A stretch of DNA of 58,947 nt from an uncultured Clostridia bacterium (GCA_946061515.1 CAMGRL010000009.1:1-58947); one strand, 5' to 3'. Positions 41,790 through 51,451 are shown, numbered from the stretch's first letter. Notes: generated by a model from the letters alone, not told the origin. Made by a program: numbers and translations.

Positions 41790-42968
41790 ATGGCAACTGT
41801 AACACTGAAAAACGTCAAGAAGATCTATCCGTTCGTCAGCGGAGAGGGCAAGAAGAAAAAGAAGAAAAAGGACGAGCCCGAAGAGAAGAAGGTCAACCTT
41901 CAGATCACCGATCAGGGCGTCGTCGCCGTTCAGGAATTCAACCTGGACATCGCGGACAAGGAATTCATCGTTCTGGTCGGACCTTCCGGTTGCGGCAAGT
42001 CCACCACCCTGCGTATGATCGCCGGTCTGGAGGAGATCTCCGATGGCGAGCTGTACATCGACGGCAAGCTGATGAACGACGTGGCTCCCAAAGACCGCGA
42101 CATCGCCATGGTCTTCCAGAACTACGCTCTCTACCCCCACATGACCGTTTATGAAAACATGGCTTTCTCTCTGAAGCTGCGCAAGGAGAAGAAGGATGTT
42201 ATCGACAAGAAGGTCCGCGAGGCCGCAGAGATCCTGGACATCACCCAGTACCTGGACCGCAAGCCCAAGGCTCTGTCCGGCGGCCAGAGACAGCGTGTGG
42301 CCATCGGCCGCGCTATCGTCCGTGACCCTGCCGTCTTCCTTATGGACGAGCCTCTGTCCAACCTGGACGCAAAGCTCCGTAACCAGATGCGCGCCGAGAT
42401 CATCAAGCTGCGCGAACGTATCAATACAACCTTTATCTATGTTACCCACGACCAGACCGAGGCTATGACCCTGGGCGACCGTATCGTCATCATGCGCGAC
42501 GGTTACATCCAGCAGATCGGCACGCCGCAGGAAGTGTTCAACAATCCCCGCAACCTGTTCGTCGCCGGCTTCATCGGCACGCCGCAGATGAACTTCTTCG
42601 ACGCCAAGCTCACCAAGGAGCAGGGCAGGTACTTCGTGGAGCTGGGCGGCGTCAAGGTCGAGCTCAGCGAGGAGAAGCAGCAGCGTCTGGCCGCCAACAA
42701 CGTTGAGCCTCAGGAAGTCACTCTGGGCGTTCGTCCCGAGCACACCACCCTGGGCGACACTGGTATTGTTGCCAAGGTCGACGTCTCTGAGATGATGGGT
42801 TCCTCCGTCCACCTGCACGTCACCGCAGAGGGCAGAGACGTGATCATCATCGTCCCCACCCTGGAGATGAAGGGCAACTACGGCATCGGCGATACCGTAC
42901 ACTTCAACTTCGAGGGCAATGTGGCTCACGTCTTCAGCAAGGAGACCGAGCGCAACCTGGAGTGGTAA
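41790..42968 (+). CDS. msmK: MsmK/MsmX-type sugar ABC transporter ATPase
   Basis: 392 residues, the ATPase type (MsmX, MsmK, UgpC, MalK) that energises several carbohydrate importers. Walker A is GPSGCGKST (about 65-73), the Q loop is in VFQNYALYPHMTVYENM, the signature is LSGGQRQRVAIGRAI and Walker B is FLMDEPLSNLDAKLR. The C-terminal TOBE region (VTLGVRPEHTTLG) is present. Residues about 18-40 form a Lys/Glu-rich insertion (GKKKKKKKDEPEEKK) before the first core strand, absent from classical MalK. No sugar-binding protein or permease lies nearby, in keeping with a shared ATPase. It has a long structured leader. Confidence 0.93.
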   Translation: MATVTLKNVKKIYPFVSGEGKKKKKKKDEPEEKKVNLQITDQGVVAVQEFNLDIADKEFIVLVGPSGCGKSTTLRMIAGLEEISDGELYIDGKLMNDVAPKDRDIAMVFQNYALYPHMTVYENMAFSLKLRKEKKDVIDKKVREAAEILDITQYLDRKPKALSGGQRQRVAIGRAIVRDPAVFLMDEPLSNLDAKLRNQMRAEIIKLRERINTTFIYVTHDQTEAMTLGDRIVIMRDGYIQQIGTPQEVFNNPRNLFVAGFIGTPQMNFFDAKLTKEQGRYFVELGGVKVELSEEKQQRLAANNVEPQEVTLGVRPEHTTLGDTGIVAKVDVSEMMGSSVHLHVTAEGRDVIIIVPTLEMKGNYGIGDTVHFNFEGNVAHVFSKETERNLEW

Positions 42969-42976
42969 AAACAAGC

Positions 42977-43012
42977 TTAAACCCTCCGTGTCGTTTGACA
43001 CGGAGGGTTTAA
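42977..43012 (+). terminator. hairpin downstream of msmK
   Basis: A perfect 16-bp stem, TTAAACCCTCCGTGTC with its complement around GTTT. The T tract is weak (the stem itself ends TTTAA), but the place after the msmK stop fits a terminator. Confidence 0.7.
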
Positions 43013-43014
43013 TT

Positions 43015-43180
43015 CGTTGACAAAGTCAAAATGACTTTGTCAACGAGAGAGGATGCACTTCACTCGACGCCTCAATGTGTGCCTGCGGCACACATTTCGA
43101 CACTCGTTTCGTGAGAAGTGTTTTCTGCGACGCGCATGTCGCCGCAGAAAACTAATTAGATTTCTTTTTCCGCTGCGGCG
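43015..43180. repeat. run of perfect small palindromes
   Basis: Four or more hairpins stand in a row: CGTTGACAAAGTC/GACTTTGTCAACG (43015-43045), AATGTGTGCC/GGCACACATT (43074-43096), TTTTCTGCG/CGCAGAAAA (43121-43151) and a CCGC/GCGG hairpin flanked by T and A tracts near 43167-43187. No coding frame is convincing. They lie between two terminator hairpins whose sequences resemble each other. Confidence 0.6.
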
Positions 43181-43211
43181 AAAAAACTCTGCGAGGCTTT
43201 ATTTTCATTTC

Positions 43212-43246
43212 AAAACCTCTGTGTCTTTGGCACGGAGGTTTTTTCT
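43212..43246 (+). terminator. second terminator-like hairpin, near-copy of the msmK one
   Basis: AAAACCTCTGTG pairs with CACGGAGGTTTT, followed by more T. The core CTCYGTGTC...CACGGAGG is shared with the hairpin at 42977-43012, suggesting duplication. Confidence 0.7.
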
Positions 43247-43281
43247 GCGAATCCAGCAGCGCGGCGATCAATTTGGTTTTT

Positions 43282-43326
43282 TTACTCCTCATATTTTAAC
43301 ATATTTTTCGAGGCCATGCGCTTCAT
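43282..43326 (-). pseudogene. remnant start of a TetR-type regulator gene
   Basis: An ATG at 43326 with GGAGG seven bases upstream opens a 14-codon frame, MKRMASKNMLKYEE, then TAA. After a shift of one base the DNA continues SKKTKLIAALLDSQ, which looks like the first helix of a TetR DNA-binding domain; beyond that there is only the terminator. A full promoter with two palindromic operator boxes lies upstream. I read it as a regulator gene lost except for its 5' end. The TetR assignment rests mainly on the operator type. Confidence 0.4.
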
Positions 43327-43342
43327 GTGTTCCTCCGTAAAG

Positions 43343-44223
<881 letters not shown>

Positions 44224-44267
44224 TTTTGCGCAGTCCAAAATTTCATATAAAGAGAGGTACTCAAAAA

Positions 44268-45614
44268 ATGGGAAAAGAAAAGAAGCCTTCCATTGACGGG
44301 CCTGTTTACGACGCACGCACTCTTGGCACCCCCAAGATGCTGGTCCTGGGCCTTCAGCACATGTTCGCCATGTTCGGCGCCACCGTTCTGGTCCCGGCCC
44401 TCACCGGTCTGGACGTAGCCACCACGCTGCTCTTCGCGGGTCTGGGCACACTGCTGTTCCACCTGCTCACCAAGCGTCAGGTTCCCGCTTTCCTGGGCTC
44501 ATCTTTTGCTTATCTTGCCGGTTACTGGGCGATCGCTCCCAACGGCGAGGCTAACCTGCTGCCTTACGCCTGCTTTGCCGTGGCAGTTTCCGGCCTGATG
44601 TATGTCATTCTGGCCGGCGTCATCAAGACCGTGGGCGTCAACAAGGTCATGCGCTTCTTCCCGCCCATCGTCACCGGCCCCATCATCATCGCCATCGGCC
44701 TGATCCTGTCCTCCTCCGCCATCAACAACTGCAGCGCCAACTGGCTGGTGGCCATTATCGCCATCATCGTGGTCATCGTCTGCAACATGTGGGGCAAGGG
44801 CATGATCAAGATCATCCCCATCCTCATCGGCGTTGTGGCCTCTTATCTGGTCTCCATGATCGTCGATCCCGCCTCCCGCGCCGCTGTTGCTGAGACTGTG
44901 GCCGCTGCCGACTGGATCGGCCTCCCCGTCCACAAGGACGCCACCGTCTTCGGTCTTTTCGCCAACGGCGTTGACACCGGAATGCTCATCACCGCCTGCA
45001 TCACCATCGTCCCCCTGGCCATCGCCACCATGATGGAGCACATCGGCGATATCTGCGCCATCTCCTCCACCGTCAACAAGAACTTCCTGGTTGAGCCGGG
45101 CCTGCACCGCACCCTGCTGGGCGACGGCCTTGCCACCGCGCTGGCCTCCCTGTTCGGCGCTCCCGCAAACACCACCTACGGCGAGAACACCGGCGTTCTG
45201 GCCCTCTCCAAGGTCTATGATCCCCGGGTCATCCGCATTGCCGCTGCCTTCGCCATCATCCTCAGCTTCTGCCCCAAGTTCGCCGCTCTCATCACCGCCA
45301 TGCCCGCTGCCACCATCGGCGGCGTGTCCCTGGTGCTCTACGGTATGATCTCCGCTGTGGGCGTTCGCAACGTGGTCGAGAACAAGGTTGACTTCACCAA
45401 CACCCGCAACGTGGTTATCGCCGCGCTGATTCTGGTGCTGTCTCTGGGCATCGCCAACAGCTCCGCCGGCGCCGTGCATATCGGTTCCGTCAGCCTGTCC
45501 GGTCTGGCTGTGGCCTCCATCGTCGGCATCGTCCTCAACGCCATTCTCCCCGGCAAGGACTACGTGTTCAAGCAGGAGAGCGAAGGCTCCACCTCTGTCA
45601 ACTTCAAGGTCTGA
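44268..45614 (+). CDS. uraA: uracil permease (NCS2 family)
   Basis: 448 residues from the ATG at 44268 with AGAGAGG upstream. NCS2/UraA nucleobase:cation symporter with about fourteen helices. Landmarks are MLVLGLQHMFAMFGATVLVP (about 25-44), PIVTGPIIIAIGLILSSSAI, MMEHIGDICAISSTVNKNFL with the substrate Glu, and GAPANTTYGENTGVLALSKV (about 298-317), the NxGxT-type motif. Coupling to pyrR and its attenuator supports uracil as substrate. A terminator follows closely. Confidence 0.95.
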   Translation: MGKEKKPSIDGPVYDARTLGTPKMLVLGLQHMFAMFGATVLVPALTGLDVATTLLFAGLGTLLFHLLTKRQVPAFLGSSFAYLAGYWAIAPNGEANLLPYACFAVAVSGLMYVILAGVIKTVGVNKVMRFFPPIVTGPIIIAIGLILSSSAINNCSANWLVAIIAIIVVIVCNMWGKGMIKIIPILIGVVASYLVSMIVDPASRAAVAETVAAADWIGLPVHKDATVFGLFANGVDTGMLITACITIVPLAIATMMEHIGDICAISSTVNKNFLVEPGLHRTLLGDGLATALASLFGAPANTTYGENTGVLALSKVYDPRVIRIAAAFAIILSFCPKFAALITAMPAATIGGVSLVLYGMISAVGVRNVVENKVDFTNTRNVVIAALILVLSLGIANSSAGAVHIGSVSLSGLAVASIVGIVLNAILPGKDYVFKQESEGSTSVNFKV

Positions 45615-45634
45615 TCCTGATAAAGTAAGTAAGC

Positions 45635-45667
45635 AAAAGCAGATGCGGTTTTACGCATCTGCTTTTT
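45635..45667 (+). terminator. terminator of pyrR-uraA
   Basis: AAAAGCAGATGCG pairs with CGCATCTGCTTTT, followed by TT. Confidence 0.9.
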
Positions 45668-45722
45668 TATGCCATTCTCCTTACAAAACAGACCCTCAAG
45701 TCGAAAGATAACGCATTCCAAA

Positions 45723-45928
45723 GCCTCCCTCTGATGAGGGAGGTGGCAAAAATCTTTGATTTTTGACGGAGGGAGAGAAAAGGATGGCCGGTGGTGTATG
45801 CAAATACATTGCTTTGACCGTCAGACACCTCTCCCTCAGTCAGCTTTGCTCGACCACCACAGGCGTAAGTTTGGCTTAGCGAAATCGAAGATTTCGAGCC
45901 TCACTTAAGCTCCCTCGTTGGCAAAGCC
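45723..45928. repeat. paired two-hairpin repeat, interrupted copy
   Basis: The left half is form B: CCTCCCTC/GAGGGAGG, second stem AAAAATC/GATTTTT, then CGGAGGGAG. The right half begins as inverted form A (CTCCCTCAGTCAGCTTTGCT), but about 55 bases with their own hairpin (CGAAATC/GATTTCG) stand between it and AGCTCCCTCGTTGGC. With the hairpins to the right it fills the 539-base gap between uraA and the nup genes; no gene is seen there. Confidence 0.6.
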
Positions 45929-45960
45929 CTTCCGGTTTTGTCAACGACTTAAAAAAGCTC

Positions 45961-46029
45961 TCAAGGCGTCGACAAAGTCCGACGCCTTGAAAACTTATTC
46001 AGGAGTATTCAGAAATACTCCTGAATAAG
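45961..46029. repeat. two perfect palindromes
   Basis: TCAAGGCGTC pairs with GACGCCTTGA (45961-45990). CTTATTCAGGAGTATT pairs with its exact complement around a four-base loop (45994-46029), a 16-bp perfect stem. The first loop contains GACAAAGTC, a word also in the palindrome at 43015. They lack T tracts. Confidence 0.65.
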
Positions 46030-46121
46030 CATAGATTGAACGCCGAAAGGGGACTCCCGTCCCCTCTCTGCGCTCTCCCCATGCAATTCTATACACTGCC
46101 GATAGCTTTGTCTACAGTCTG

Positions 46122-46148
46122 AGCTCTCCTTTTCAGGAGAGCTTTTTT
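46122..46148 (+). terminator. hairpin with T tract facing the nup operon end
   Basis: AGCTCTCCT pairs with AGGAGAGCT, followed by TTTTTT on the plus strand. It lies five bases beyond the stop of the leftward permease gene; its tract suits rightward termination, so it may protect the nup genes from antisense reading. Confidence 0.7.
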
Positions 46149-46153
46149 AGTCT

Positions 46154-47149
46154 TTATCGTTCTTCCCGGAAGTAGGCTAAGCCCAGTGAGGCCGGGGGCT
46201 GATCCTCCCGCTTGTTTCTCATGCTGGTGGCGACCAGAACGATCAGCGTCACCACATAGGGCAGCATCTTGTAAAGCTCCTTCACCGCCAGGTTGGTGCC
46301 GGTGGGGATGAACAGGTAGAGGATATACAGTCCGCCGAAGAGGATGGAGGCCAGAACGCCCACGTTGGGCCGCCAGATGGTGAAGATCACCAGGGCAATG
46401 GCCAGCCAGCCCCGGTCGCCGAAGGCGTCGTTGGACCAGACGCCGCAGGCGTAGTCCATGACGTAGTACAGTCCGCCCAGGCCGGCGATCATGCTGCCGG
46501 CGCAGGTGGCCACATACTTATAGCGGTTCACGTTGATGCCGGCGGCGTCGGCGGTGTTGGGGCTTTCGCCCACGGCCCGCAGATGCAGGCCCACCCGGGT
46601 GTGACGGAGGATATAGGCACACACAAAGGCGATGATAATGGCCGCGTAGGCCAGAAAGCCGTAGGACAGGAAGATCTTGCCGAACCAGCCCAGCTTGCTG
46701 GCAAAGGGCAGGGAGCGGCTGAAATAGGCGCTGGTGGCGGAGAGGGCGATGGAGGGCACCTCGCTGCCGGTGAGCTTGATGAGAGAGCCGCCGAAGAAGT
46801 TGCCGAAGCCCACGCCGAAGGTGGTCAGCGCAAGGCCGGTGACGTTCTGGTTGGCCCGCAGGGTGACGGTGAGGAAGCAGTACAGCAGGCCCATCAGCAA
46901 TGAGCCCAGCAGGGACGCGCACAGGGGGATGCCGATGGCCAGCACGCCGTTCATGGCCTCCGCCGAGGGCAAAGACTGCTCATACAGAAACGCGCCGATG
47001 ACGCCGCTGATGGCGCCCACATACATGACGCCGGGTATGCCCAGGTTCAGGTTGCCGGACTTTTCCGTCAGCGTCTCGCCGGTGCTGCCCAGAAGAAGAG
47101 GGATGCTCTGTACCACAGCCCGGGGAATAAAGGATACAAAATCAAACAT
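46154..47149 (-). CDS. nupQ: nucleoside ABC transporter permease, NupQ type
   Basis: 331 residues from the ATG at 47149. Branched-chain-type (LIV/BPD_transp_2) permease with about eight to ten helices: ESGETLTEKSGNLNLGIPG-like N-terminus (TGETLTEKSGNLNLGIPG, about 23-40), LTTFGVGFGNFFGG, and the coupling segment HTRVGLHLRAVGESPNTADA (about 190-209). It overlaps the upstream permease gene by eight bases. The set matches B. subtilis NupNOPQ (guanosine importer). The guanine riboswitch upstream of the operon supports a purine nucleoside substrate. Confidence 0.9.
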   Translation of the reverse strand: MFDFVSFIPRAVVQSIPLLLGSTGETLTEKSGNLNLGIPGVMYVGAISGVIGAFLYEQSLPSAEAMNGVLAIGIPLCASLLGSLLMGLLYCFLTVTLRANQNVTGLALTTFGVGFGNFFGGSLIKLTGSEVPSIALSATSAYFSRSLPFASKLGWFGKIFLSYGFLAYAAIIIAFVCAYILRHTRVGLHLRAVGESPNTADAAGINVNRYKYVATCAGSMIAGLGGLYYVMDYACGVWSNDAFGDRGWLAIALVIFTIWRPNVGVLASILFGGLYILYLFIPTGTNLAVKELYKMLPYVVTLIVLVATSMRNKREDQPPASLGLAYFREER

Positions 47150-48254
47150 TTGCCTTGCCCTCCTTTCTTGCGCTCTTGCGGAAGCTGATCTTATAGGAGA
47201 TAAAGAACTCGCATCCGATGATGAAAAACAGGATGATGCCGGTGAGAATGTCCGCAAAGGACTGGTTCAGGCCGAACACCGTGGAGATCTCGCTGGCGCC
47301 CCGGTCCAGGAACACCAGAAGGAAGCTGGTGAAAATCATAAAGATGGGGTTGAATTTGGCAAGCCAGGAGACCATGACCGCCGTGAAGCCCCGCCCGTTG
47401 GCGATGGTGGTGGTGATGGTGTGGTCCGTGCCGCCCACCAGCAGCAGCCCCGCGATACCGCAGACCGCGCCGGAGAGGAGCATGGTGCGGATAATGACCT
47501 TTTCCACCTTGATGCCTACATAGCGGGCGGTGCGCTCACTCTCGCCCACCACGGCGATCTCATAGCCGTGCTTGCTGTAGTTCAGGTAGACATACATCAA
47601 AATGGTCAGCGCCGCCACAATGAGGATGTTCAGCAGATATTTGTAATCCCCGATCTGAGGCAGCCAGCCCGCCTCGGTGGACTGGTTGATGATGCCGATC
47701 TTGCCCGCGCCCTTGGGCACTTCCCACAGGATGACAAAGAAAGCTACCAGCTGGGTGGCCACATAGTTCATCATCAGGGTGAAAAGGGTCTCGTTGGTGT
47801 TCCATTTTGCTTTGAAAATGGCGGGGATGACGGCCCAGATAGCGCCGGCCGCGATGCTGGCCGCCACCATGGTGCAGATGAGCAGCCAGTTGGGCAGCTT
47901 GTCGCCCAGGCAGATCATGCAGGCCGCCGTGGCCAGGCCGCCGATGAGCACCTGGCCCTCGCCGCCGATGTTCCAGAAGCGCATTTTAAACGCCGGCGTC
48001 ACCGCCAGGGAGACGCAGAGCAGAATGGCAATGTTCTGGAACAAAATCCAGACCTTTCTTGTGGTGCCGAAAGCGCCTTTGATCATGGTGGCATAGATCT
48101 GTATGGGGTCTTCGCCGGTGAGCAGGGTGGTGACCAGCGCGCAGGCCAGCAGGGCCAGAACGATGGCCGCCGCCCGGATGCCCCAGGCACAGTACCAGGG
48201 CAGTGCGCCCCGTTTGACGATATGGACCAGAGGTCCCTGATTTTGCTTATTCAT
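47142..48254 (-). CDS. nupP: nucleoside ABC transporter permease, NupP type
   Basis: 370 residues with about ten helices. The core reads AFGTTRKVWILFQNIAILLC, FKMRFWNIGGEGQVLIGGLA (about 92-111, the conserved IGGEGQ) and the cytoplasmic loop YSKHGYEIAVVGESERTARY (about 225-244). It is the second permease of a BmpA-type nucleoside importer. It overlaps both neighbours by eight bases, so ATPase, NupP and NupQ are translationally coupled and probably made in equal amounts. Confidence 0.9.
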   Translation of the reverse strand: MNKQNQGPLVHIVKRGALPWYCAWGIRAAAIVLALLACALVTTLLTGEDPIQIYATMIKGAFGTTRKVWILFQNIAILLCVSLAVTPAFKMRFWNIGGEGQVLIGGLATAACMICLGDKLPNWLLICTMVAASIAAGAIWAVIPAIFKAKWNTNETLFTLMMNYVATQLVAFFVILWEVPKGAGKIGIINQSTEAGWLPQIGDYKYLLNILIVAALTILMYVYLNYSKHGYEIAVVGESERTARYVGIKVEKVIIRTMLLSGAVCGIAGLLLVGGTDHTITTTIANGRGFTAVMVSWLAKFNPIFMIFTSFLLVFLDRGASEISTVFGLNQSFADILTGIILFFIIGCEFFISYKISFRKSARKEGKANV

Positions 48255-49785
48255 CGGCTTTGCTCCCTCCCAGGCGAGTCATCATCATGCCCACGTCCCG
48301 CTTCTGCGCGCCGCGGCCTTCCACGATACCGCTGACCTTGCCGCCGCAGAGCACCAGGATCCGGTCCGCCAGCTCCAGCAGCACGTCCAGGTCCTCGCCC
48401 ACGTAGATCACGGCCACACCGGCGGCTTTCTGCCGGTTGATCAGGTCATAAATGGTGTAAGAGGAGTTGATATCCAGACCGCGCACCGCATAGGCGGTCA
48501 GCAGCACGGTGGGTGCGGAGGAGATCTCCCGGCCCACCAGCACCTTCTGCACGTTGCCGCCGGAGAGCTTGCGCACCTGGGTGGAGATGCCCGGGGTGTT
48601 CACATCCAGCTCTTTGACCACCGCCTCGGCCAGCTTTCTGGGGGATTTCCGGTCGGTAAAGAAGGAGTGGCCCCGGCGGAAGGAGCGGAGCATCATGTTG
48701 TCCGCCAGGTCCATATTGGCCACAAGGCCCATGCCCAGACGGTCCTCGGGCACGAAGGACAGCGCCACGCCCATCTCGGCGATGCGCAGCGGGTCTTTGC
48801 CCAGAAGCTCTTCCCGCTCTCCGTTATCCTCCACATAGCAGATGCTGCCGGACTCCACAGGCTGCAAGCCGGCGATGGCCTCCAGCAGCTCCTTCTGTCC
48901 GCAGCCGGAGATGCCGGCAATGCCCAGAATCTCGCCGCTGTTGGCGGTGAAGGACACGTCATCCAGCTTCAGCACCCCGTCGATGCTGCGCACCGTCAGG
49001 TTTTTCACCTCAATGCGGGGCTTGGGGTCAACGGGCTCCGGTCTGTCAATATTCAAGGTGACCGCGTGGCCCACCATCATATTGGTCATTTCCTGGGCGT
49101 TGGTGGACTTGGTGGGCATGTCGCCGATAAACTGCCCGTGGCGCAAAATCGCCACCCGGTCGGACAGCTCCTCCACCTCGTGCATCTTGTGGGTGATGAT
49201 CACGATGGCCTTGCCGTCGTTTCGCATGTTGCGCAAAACGGCAAAGAGCTTGTCGGTCTCCTGGGGGGTGAGAACAGCGGTGGGCTCGTCCAGGATCAGG
49301 ATATCCGCGCCCCGGTACAGCACCTTGATGATCTCCACCGTCTGCTTCTGGGAGACAGACATGTCATAGATCTTCTGGTCCGGGTCCACCTCGAAGCCGT
49401 ACTGATCGCAGATGGCCCGGATTTTCGCGGCGGCGGCCTTCAGATCCAGCTTTCCCTTCTCCTTCAGACCCAGAACAACATTTTCCGTGGCGGTGAGCAC
49501 GTCCACCAGCTTGAAGTGCTGGTGCACCATGCCGATACCCAGATCATAGGCGTCCTTGGGGGAGCGGATGACCACTTCCTTGCCGTCGATGCTGATCTCG
49601 CCCTCGTCCGGGAAATAAATGCCGGAGAGCATATTCATCAAAGTGGTCTTGCCGCTGCCGTTTTCGCCCAGCAGCGCCAGGATCTCTCCTCTGTAAATGT
49701 CCAGCCATACCTTGTCGTTGGCTACCACAGAGCCAAAGGTCTTGGTTATATTCCGCATTTTCACCGCGGCGGTTTTGTTGTCCAA
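48247..49785 (-). CDS. nupO: nucleoside ABC transporter ATPase, NupO type
   Basis: 512 residues with two fused ATPase domains. First: AVKMRNITKTFGSVVANDKV, Walker A GENGSGKTT (about 42-50), Walker B ILILDEPTAVLTPQE. Second (from about 255): ISGCGQKELLEAIAGLQPVE in place of a full Walker A, KLSGGNVQKVLVGREI as signature, and LLTAYAVRGLD instead of a canonical Walker B, so one site is degenerate, as in related sugar and nucleoside importers. The start is probably a TTG at 49785, eight bases after GGGGAG; a GTG at 49794 touches the SD and the ATG at 49758 has none. Confidence 0.9.
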   Translation of the reverse strand: MDNKTAAVKMRNITKTFGSVVANDKVWLDIYRGEILALLGENGSGKTTLMNMLSGIYFPDEGEISIDGKEVVIRSPKDAYDLGIGMVHQHFKLVDVLTATENVVLGLKEKGKLDLKAAAAKIRAICDQYGFEVDPDQKIYDMSVSQKQTVEIIKVLYRGADILILDEPTAVLTPQETDKLFAVLRNMRNDGKAIVIITHKMHEVEELSDRVAILRHGQFIGDMPTKSTNAQEMTNMMVGHAVTLNIDRPEPVDPKPRIEVKNLTVRSIDGVLKLDDVSFTANSGEILGIAGISGCGQKELLEAIAGLQPVESGSICYVEDNGEREELLGKDPLRIAEMGVALSFVPEDRLGMGLVANMDLADNMMLRSFRRGHSFFTDRKSPRKLAEAVVKELDVNTPGISTQVRKLSGGNVQKVLVGREISSAPTVLLTAYAVRGLDINSSYTIYDLINRQKAAGVAVIYVGEDLDVLLELADRILVLCGGKVSGIVEGRGAQKRDVGMMMTRLGGSKADE

Positions 49786-49835
49786 GAATTTCACTCTCCC
49801 CAATGATAATTCGCTGAAAAGCATAATACTGCAAA

Positions 49836-49920
49836 GGGCAGCGCGGCGGCGGATGTCACTGCGCTGCCCTTTACAGCAGTAAACGCAAGGTCAAGGGAAG
49901 TCCCGGCAATGCCGGGACTT
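49836..49920 (-). terminator. two hairpins between the binding protein and ATPase genes
   Basis: GGGCAGCGC (49836-49844) pairs with GCGCTGCCC (49861-49869), and AAGTCCCGGCA with TGCCGGGACTT (49898-49920). They follow the binding-protein stop and resemble attenuating or RNA-stabilising hairpins that keep the binding protein in excess over the membrane parts. Confidence 0.65.
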
Positions 49921-49937
49921 CCTCAAACAAGATCAAA

Positions 49938-51209
49938 TCAGAATGCCTGGTCCAGCAGAGTGATACCGTCGATCTGCACGTCGAAGTAAGGAGCAGAGCG
50001 GAACTCGGACTCGTGGAAGTAGCCGTCAGCAACGACCTCGGTGTCACCGGTGTAGGCGGGATCGGTGTCAACGTCGGCCATGTAGCTGTCCAGAGCAGCA
50101 CCGCCAACGGTGAAGGTGGTGATATCGAAGACCTTCAGGCTTCCGTCGGCCAGAGCGGCCTTGGCTTCCTCGATGGCCTCGACAGTGCCGGCTGCTGCGG
50201 CCTGCTCGTTGACCTCGGTCAGGACAACGGAGCCGGTCTCAACGGTACCGGTCCAGTCAGCAGCGATCTGCTCGCCGTTCAGGACGCAGTTGACAATGTA
50301 CTCGAAGTAGGGAGCCCAGTTGATGCGGGAAGAGACGATGAAGGTGTTGGGGCAGGCGGCGACAGTGCTGCCGTTGTAAGACACGTTGGGAACACCGGCG
50401 GTCTCGCAGGCAGTGGGAGCGCCCATGGAGTCAGCGTGCTGGCTGATGAGCTTGCAGCCGTTGGCGATGAGCTTGTTTGCGCCTTCCTTCTCGGCGGTCT
50501 CATCATACCAGGAGCCGGTGAAGGTCACTTCCATGGTGGCGGTGGGGCAGACGGAGCGGGCGCCCAGGAAGAAGGAGGTGTAGCCGGAGACGACTTCTGC
50601 GTAGGTGAAAGCGCCGACATAGCCGATCTTGGCCTCGTCTGCGGTGAACTCACCGTTCTCGATCATCTCGTTGAGCTTCAGACCTGCGGCAATGCCGGCC
50701 AGGAAGCGGCCCTCGTAGATGGAGGCAAAAGCGTTGTGGAAGTTGTCAAGACCCTCGGTGTGAGCCTTGGTGCCGGTGGCGTGGCAGAACTGAACCTCGG
50801 GGAACTCCTTGGCAGCCTGGATCATGTAGTCCTCGTGGCCGAAGCTGTCGGCGAAGACGATGGAGCAGCCGGCGTCGGCCAGCTCAGCGGCGGCGTCATA
50901 GCACTCCTGGCCTTCGGGGATGTTGGTGCGGAAGATGAACTGATCTTCGCTCAGGCCCAGAGCAGCGCAGGCTTCCTTGGCGCCGTTGATGAAGTTCAGG
51001 TCATAGGTGGAGTTCTCGTCGTGCAGGAAGATGAAGCCGACCTTGATGTCGGAAGCGGCGGACTCCTCAGCGGGAGCGGCGGATTCCTCAACGGGGGCAG
51101 CGGACTCTTCGGCGGGAGCAGCGCTCTCAGCGGGAGCTGCAGAATTGCCGCAGGCGCACAGGGCGAAAACCATTGCGAGCGCAAGGATCATGGCAAGAAA
51201 CTTTTTCAT
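49938..51209 (-). CDS. nupN: BmpA-family nucleoside-binding lipoprotein, NupN type
   Basis: 423 residues. Signal KKFLAMILALAMVFALCACG with a lipobox Cys (about 20), then repeats of AAPAEES to about 53. The binding domain is PBP1-like of the BmpA/Med family: IKVGFIFLHDENSTYDLNFI (about 55-74), CSIVFADSFGHEDYMIQAAK, the Phe/Tyr-rich GYVGAFTYAEVVSGYTSFFL and ASRINWAPYFEYIVN-type helix. It captures nucleosides for NupOPQ. Its transcript begins with a guanine-type riboswitch, so expression should fall when guanine or hypoxanthine is ample. Confidence 0.93.
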   Translation of the reverse strand: MKKFLAMILALAMVFALCACGNSAAPAESAAPAEESAAPVEESAAPAEESAASDIKVGFIFLHDENSTYDLNFINGAKEACAALGLSEDQFIFRTNIPEGQECYDAAAELADAGCSIVFADSFGHEDYMIQAAKEFPEVQFCHATGTKAHTEGLDNFHNAFASIYEGRFLAGIAAGLKLNEMIENGEFTADEAKIGYVGAFTYAEVVSGYTSFFLGARSVCPTATMEVTFTGSWYDETAEKEGANKLIANGCKLISQHADSMGAPTACETAGVPNVSYNGSTVAACPNTFIVSSRINWAPYFEYIVNCVLNGEQIAADWTGTVETGSVVLTEVNEQAAAAGTVEAIEEAKAALADGSLKVFDITTFTVGGAALDSYMADVDTDPAYTGDTEVVADGYFHESEFRSAPYFDVQIDGITLLDQAF

Positions 51210-51317
51210 TCTTTGATCTCCTCAAGTAAAAGTTTTTATTTATCTATACCGCTGCTGCGGTAAAGACCGAAAAACATAACCGGTCACAGCCGATTTGAAG
51301 CCGTGACCGGTGCATAA

Positions 51318-51356
51318 ACAAAAACAAAAGCGCAAGAAGCTTTCTGTTTCGCTTTT
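51318..51356 (-). terminator. riboswitch expression-platform terminator
   Basis: Read leftward, AAAAGCG (51350-51356) pairs with CGCTTTT (51326-51332), followed by GTTTTTGTTT. It lies immediately 3' of the purine aptamer. A further strong hairpin, ACCGGTCAC/GTGACCGGT (about 51279-51311), lies between it and the nupN SD. Confidence 0.75.
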
Positions 51357-51357
51357 T

Positions 51358-51422
51358 CGATAGTCCGGTCATTTACGGTGTCCGGGTAGAAACTTCAAAT
51401 CCATATTATTTGCTTTATATCG
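51358..51422 (-). promoter_or_regulatory. purine riboswitch, guanine type
   Basis: The minus-strand RNA has P1 CGATA/TATCG and the core words TATGG, GAAGTTTCTACC and ACCGTAAAT in the right order and spacing for a purine aptamer. The 3' joining segment reads GGACTATCG; the C in ACTA is the specificity base, so guanine/hypoxanthine rather than adenine. It precedes the nupNOPQ importer. Aptamer, terminator and promoter together fill the 384-base gap between nupN and xpt; nothing is seen from about 51481 to 51593. Confidence 0.93.
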
Positions 51423-51451
51423 AAGTGATGTGTCCAGTTGTTACAGGATAT

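Noticed and set aside
41630-42154. Open frame starting with GTG in the msmK leader and overlapping msmK
   Set aside because: It has no SD, crosses the structured leader and runs out of frame through a highly conserved ATPase gene.
43015-43250. Hairpin run as a CRISPR array
   Set aside because: The hairpins differ in sequence and spacing, there are no regular repeats and spacers, and no cas gene lies nearby.
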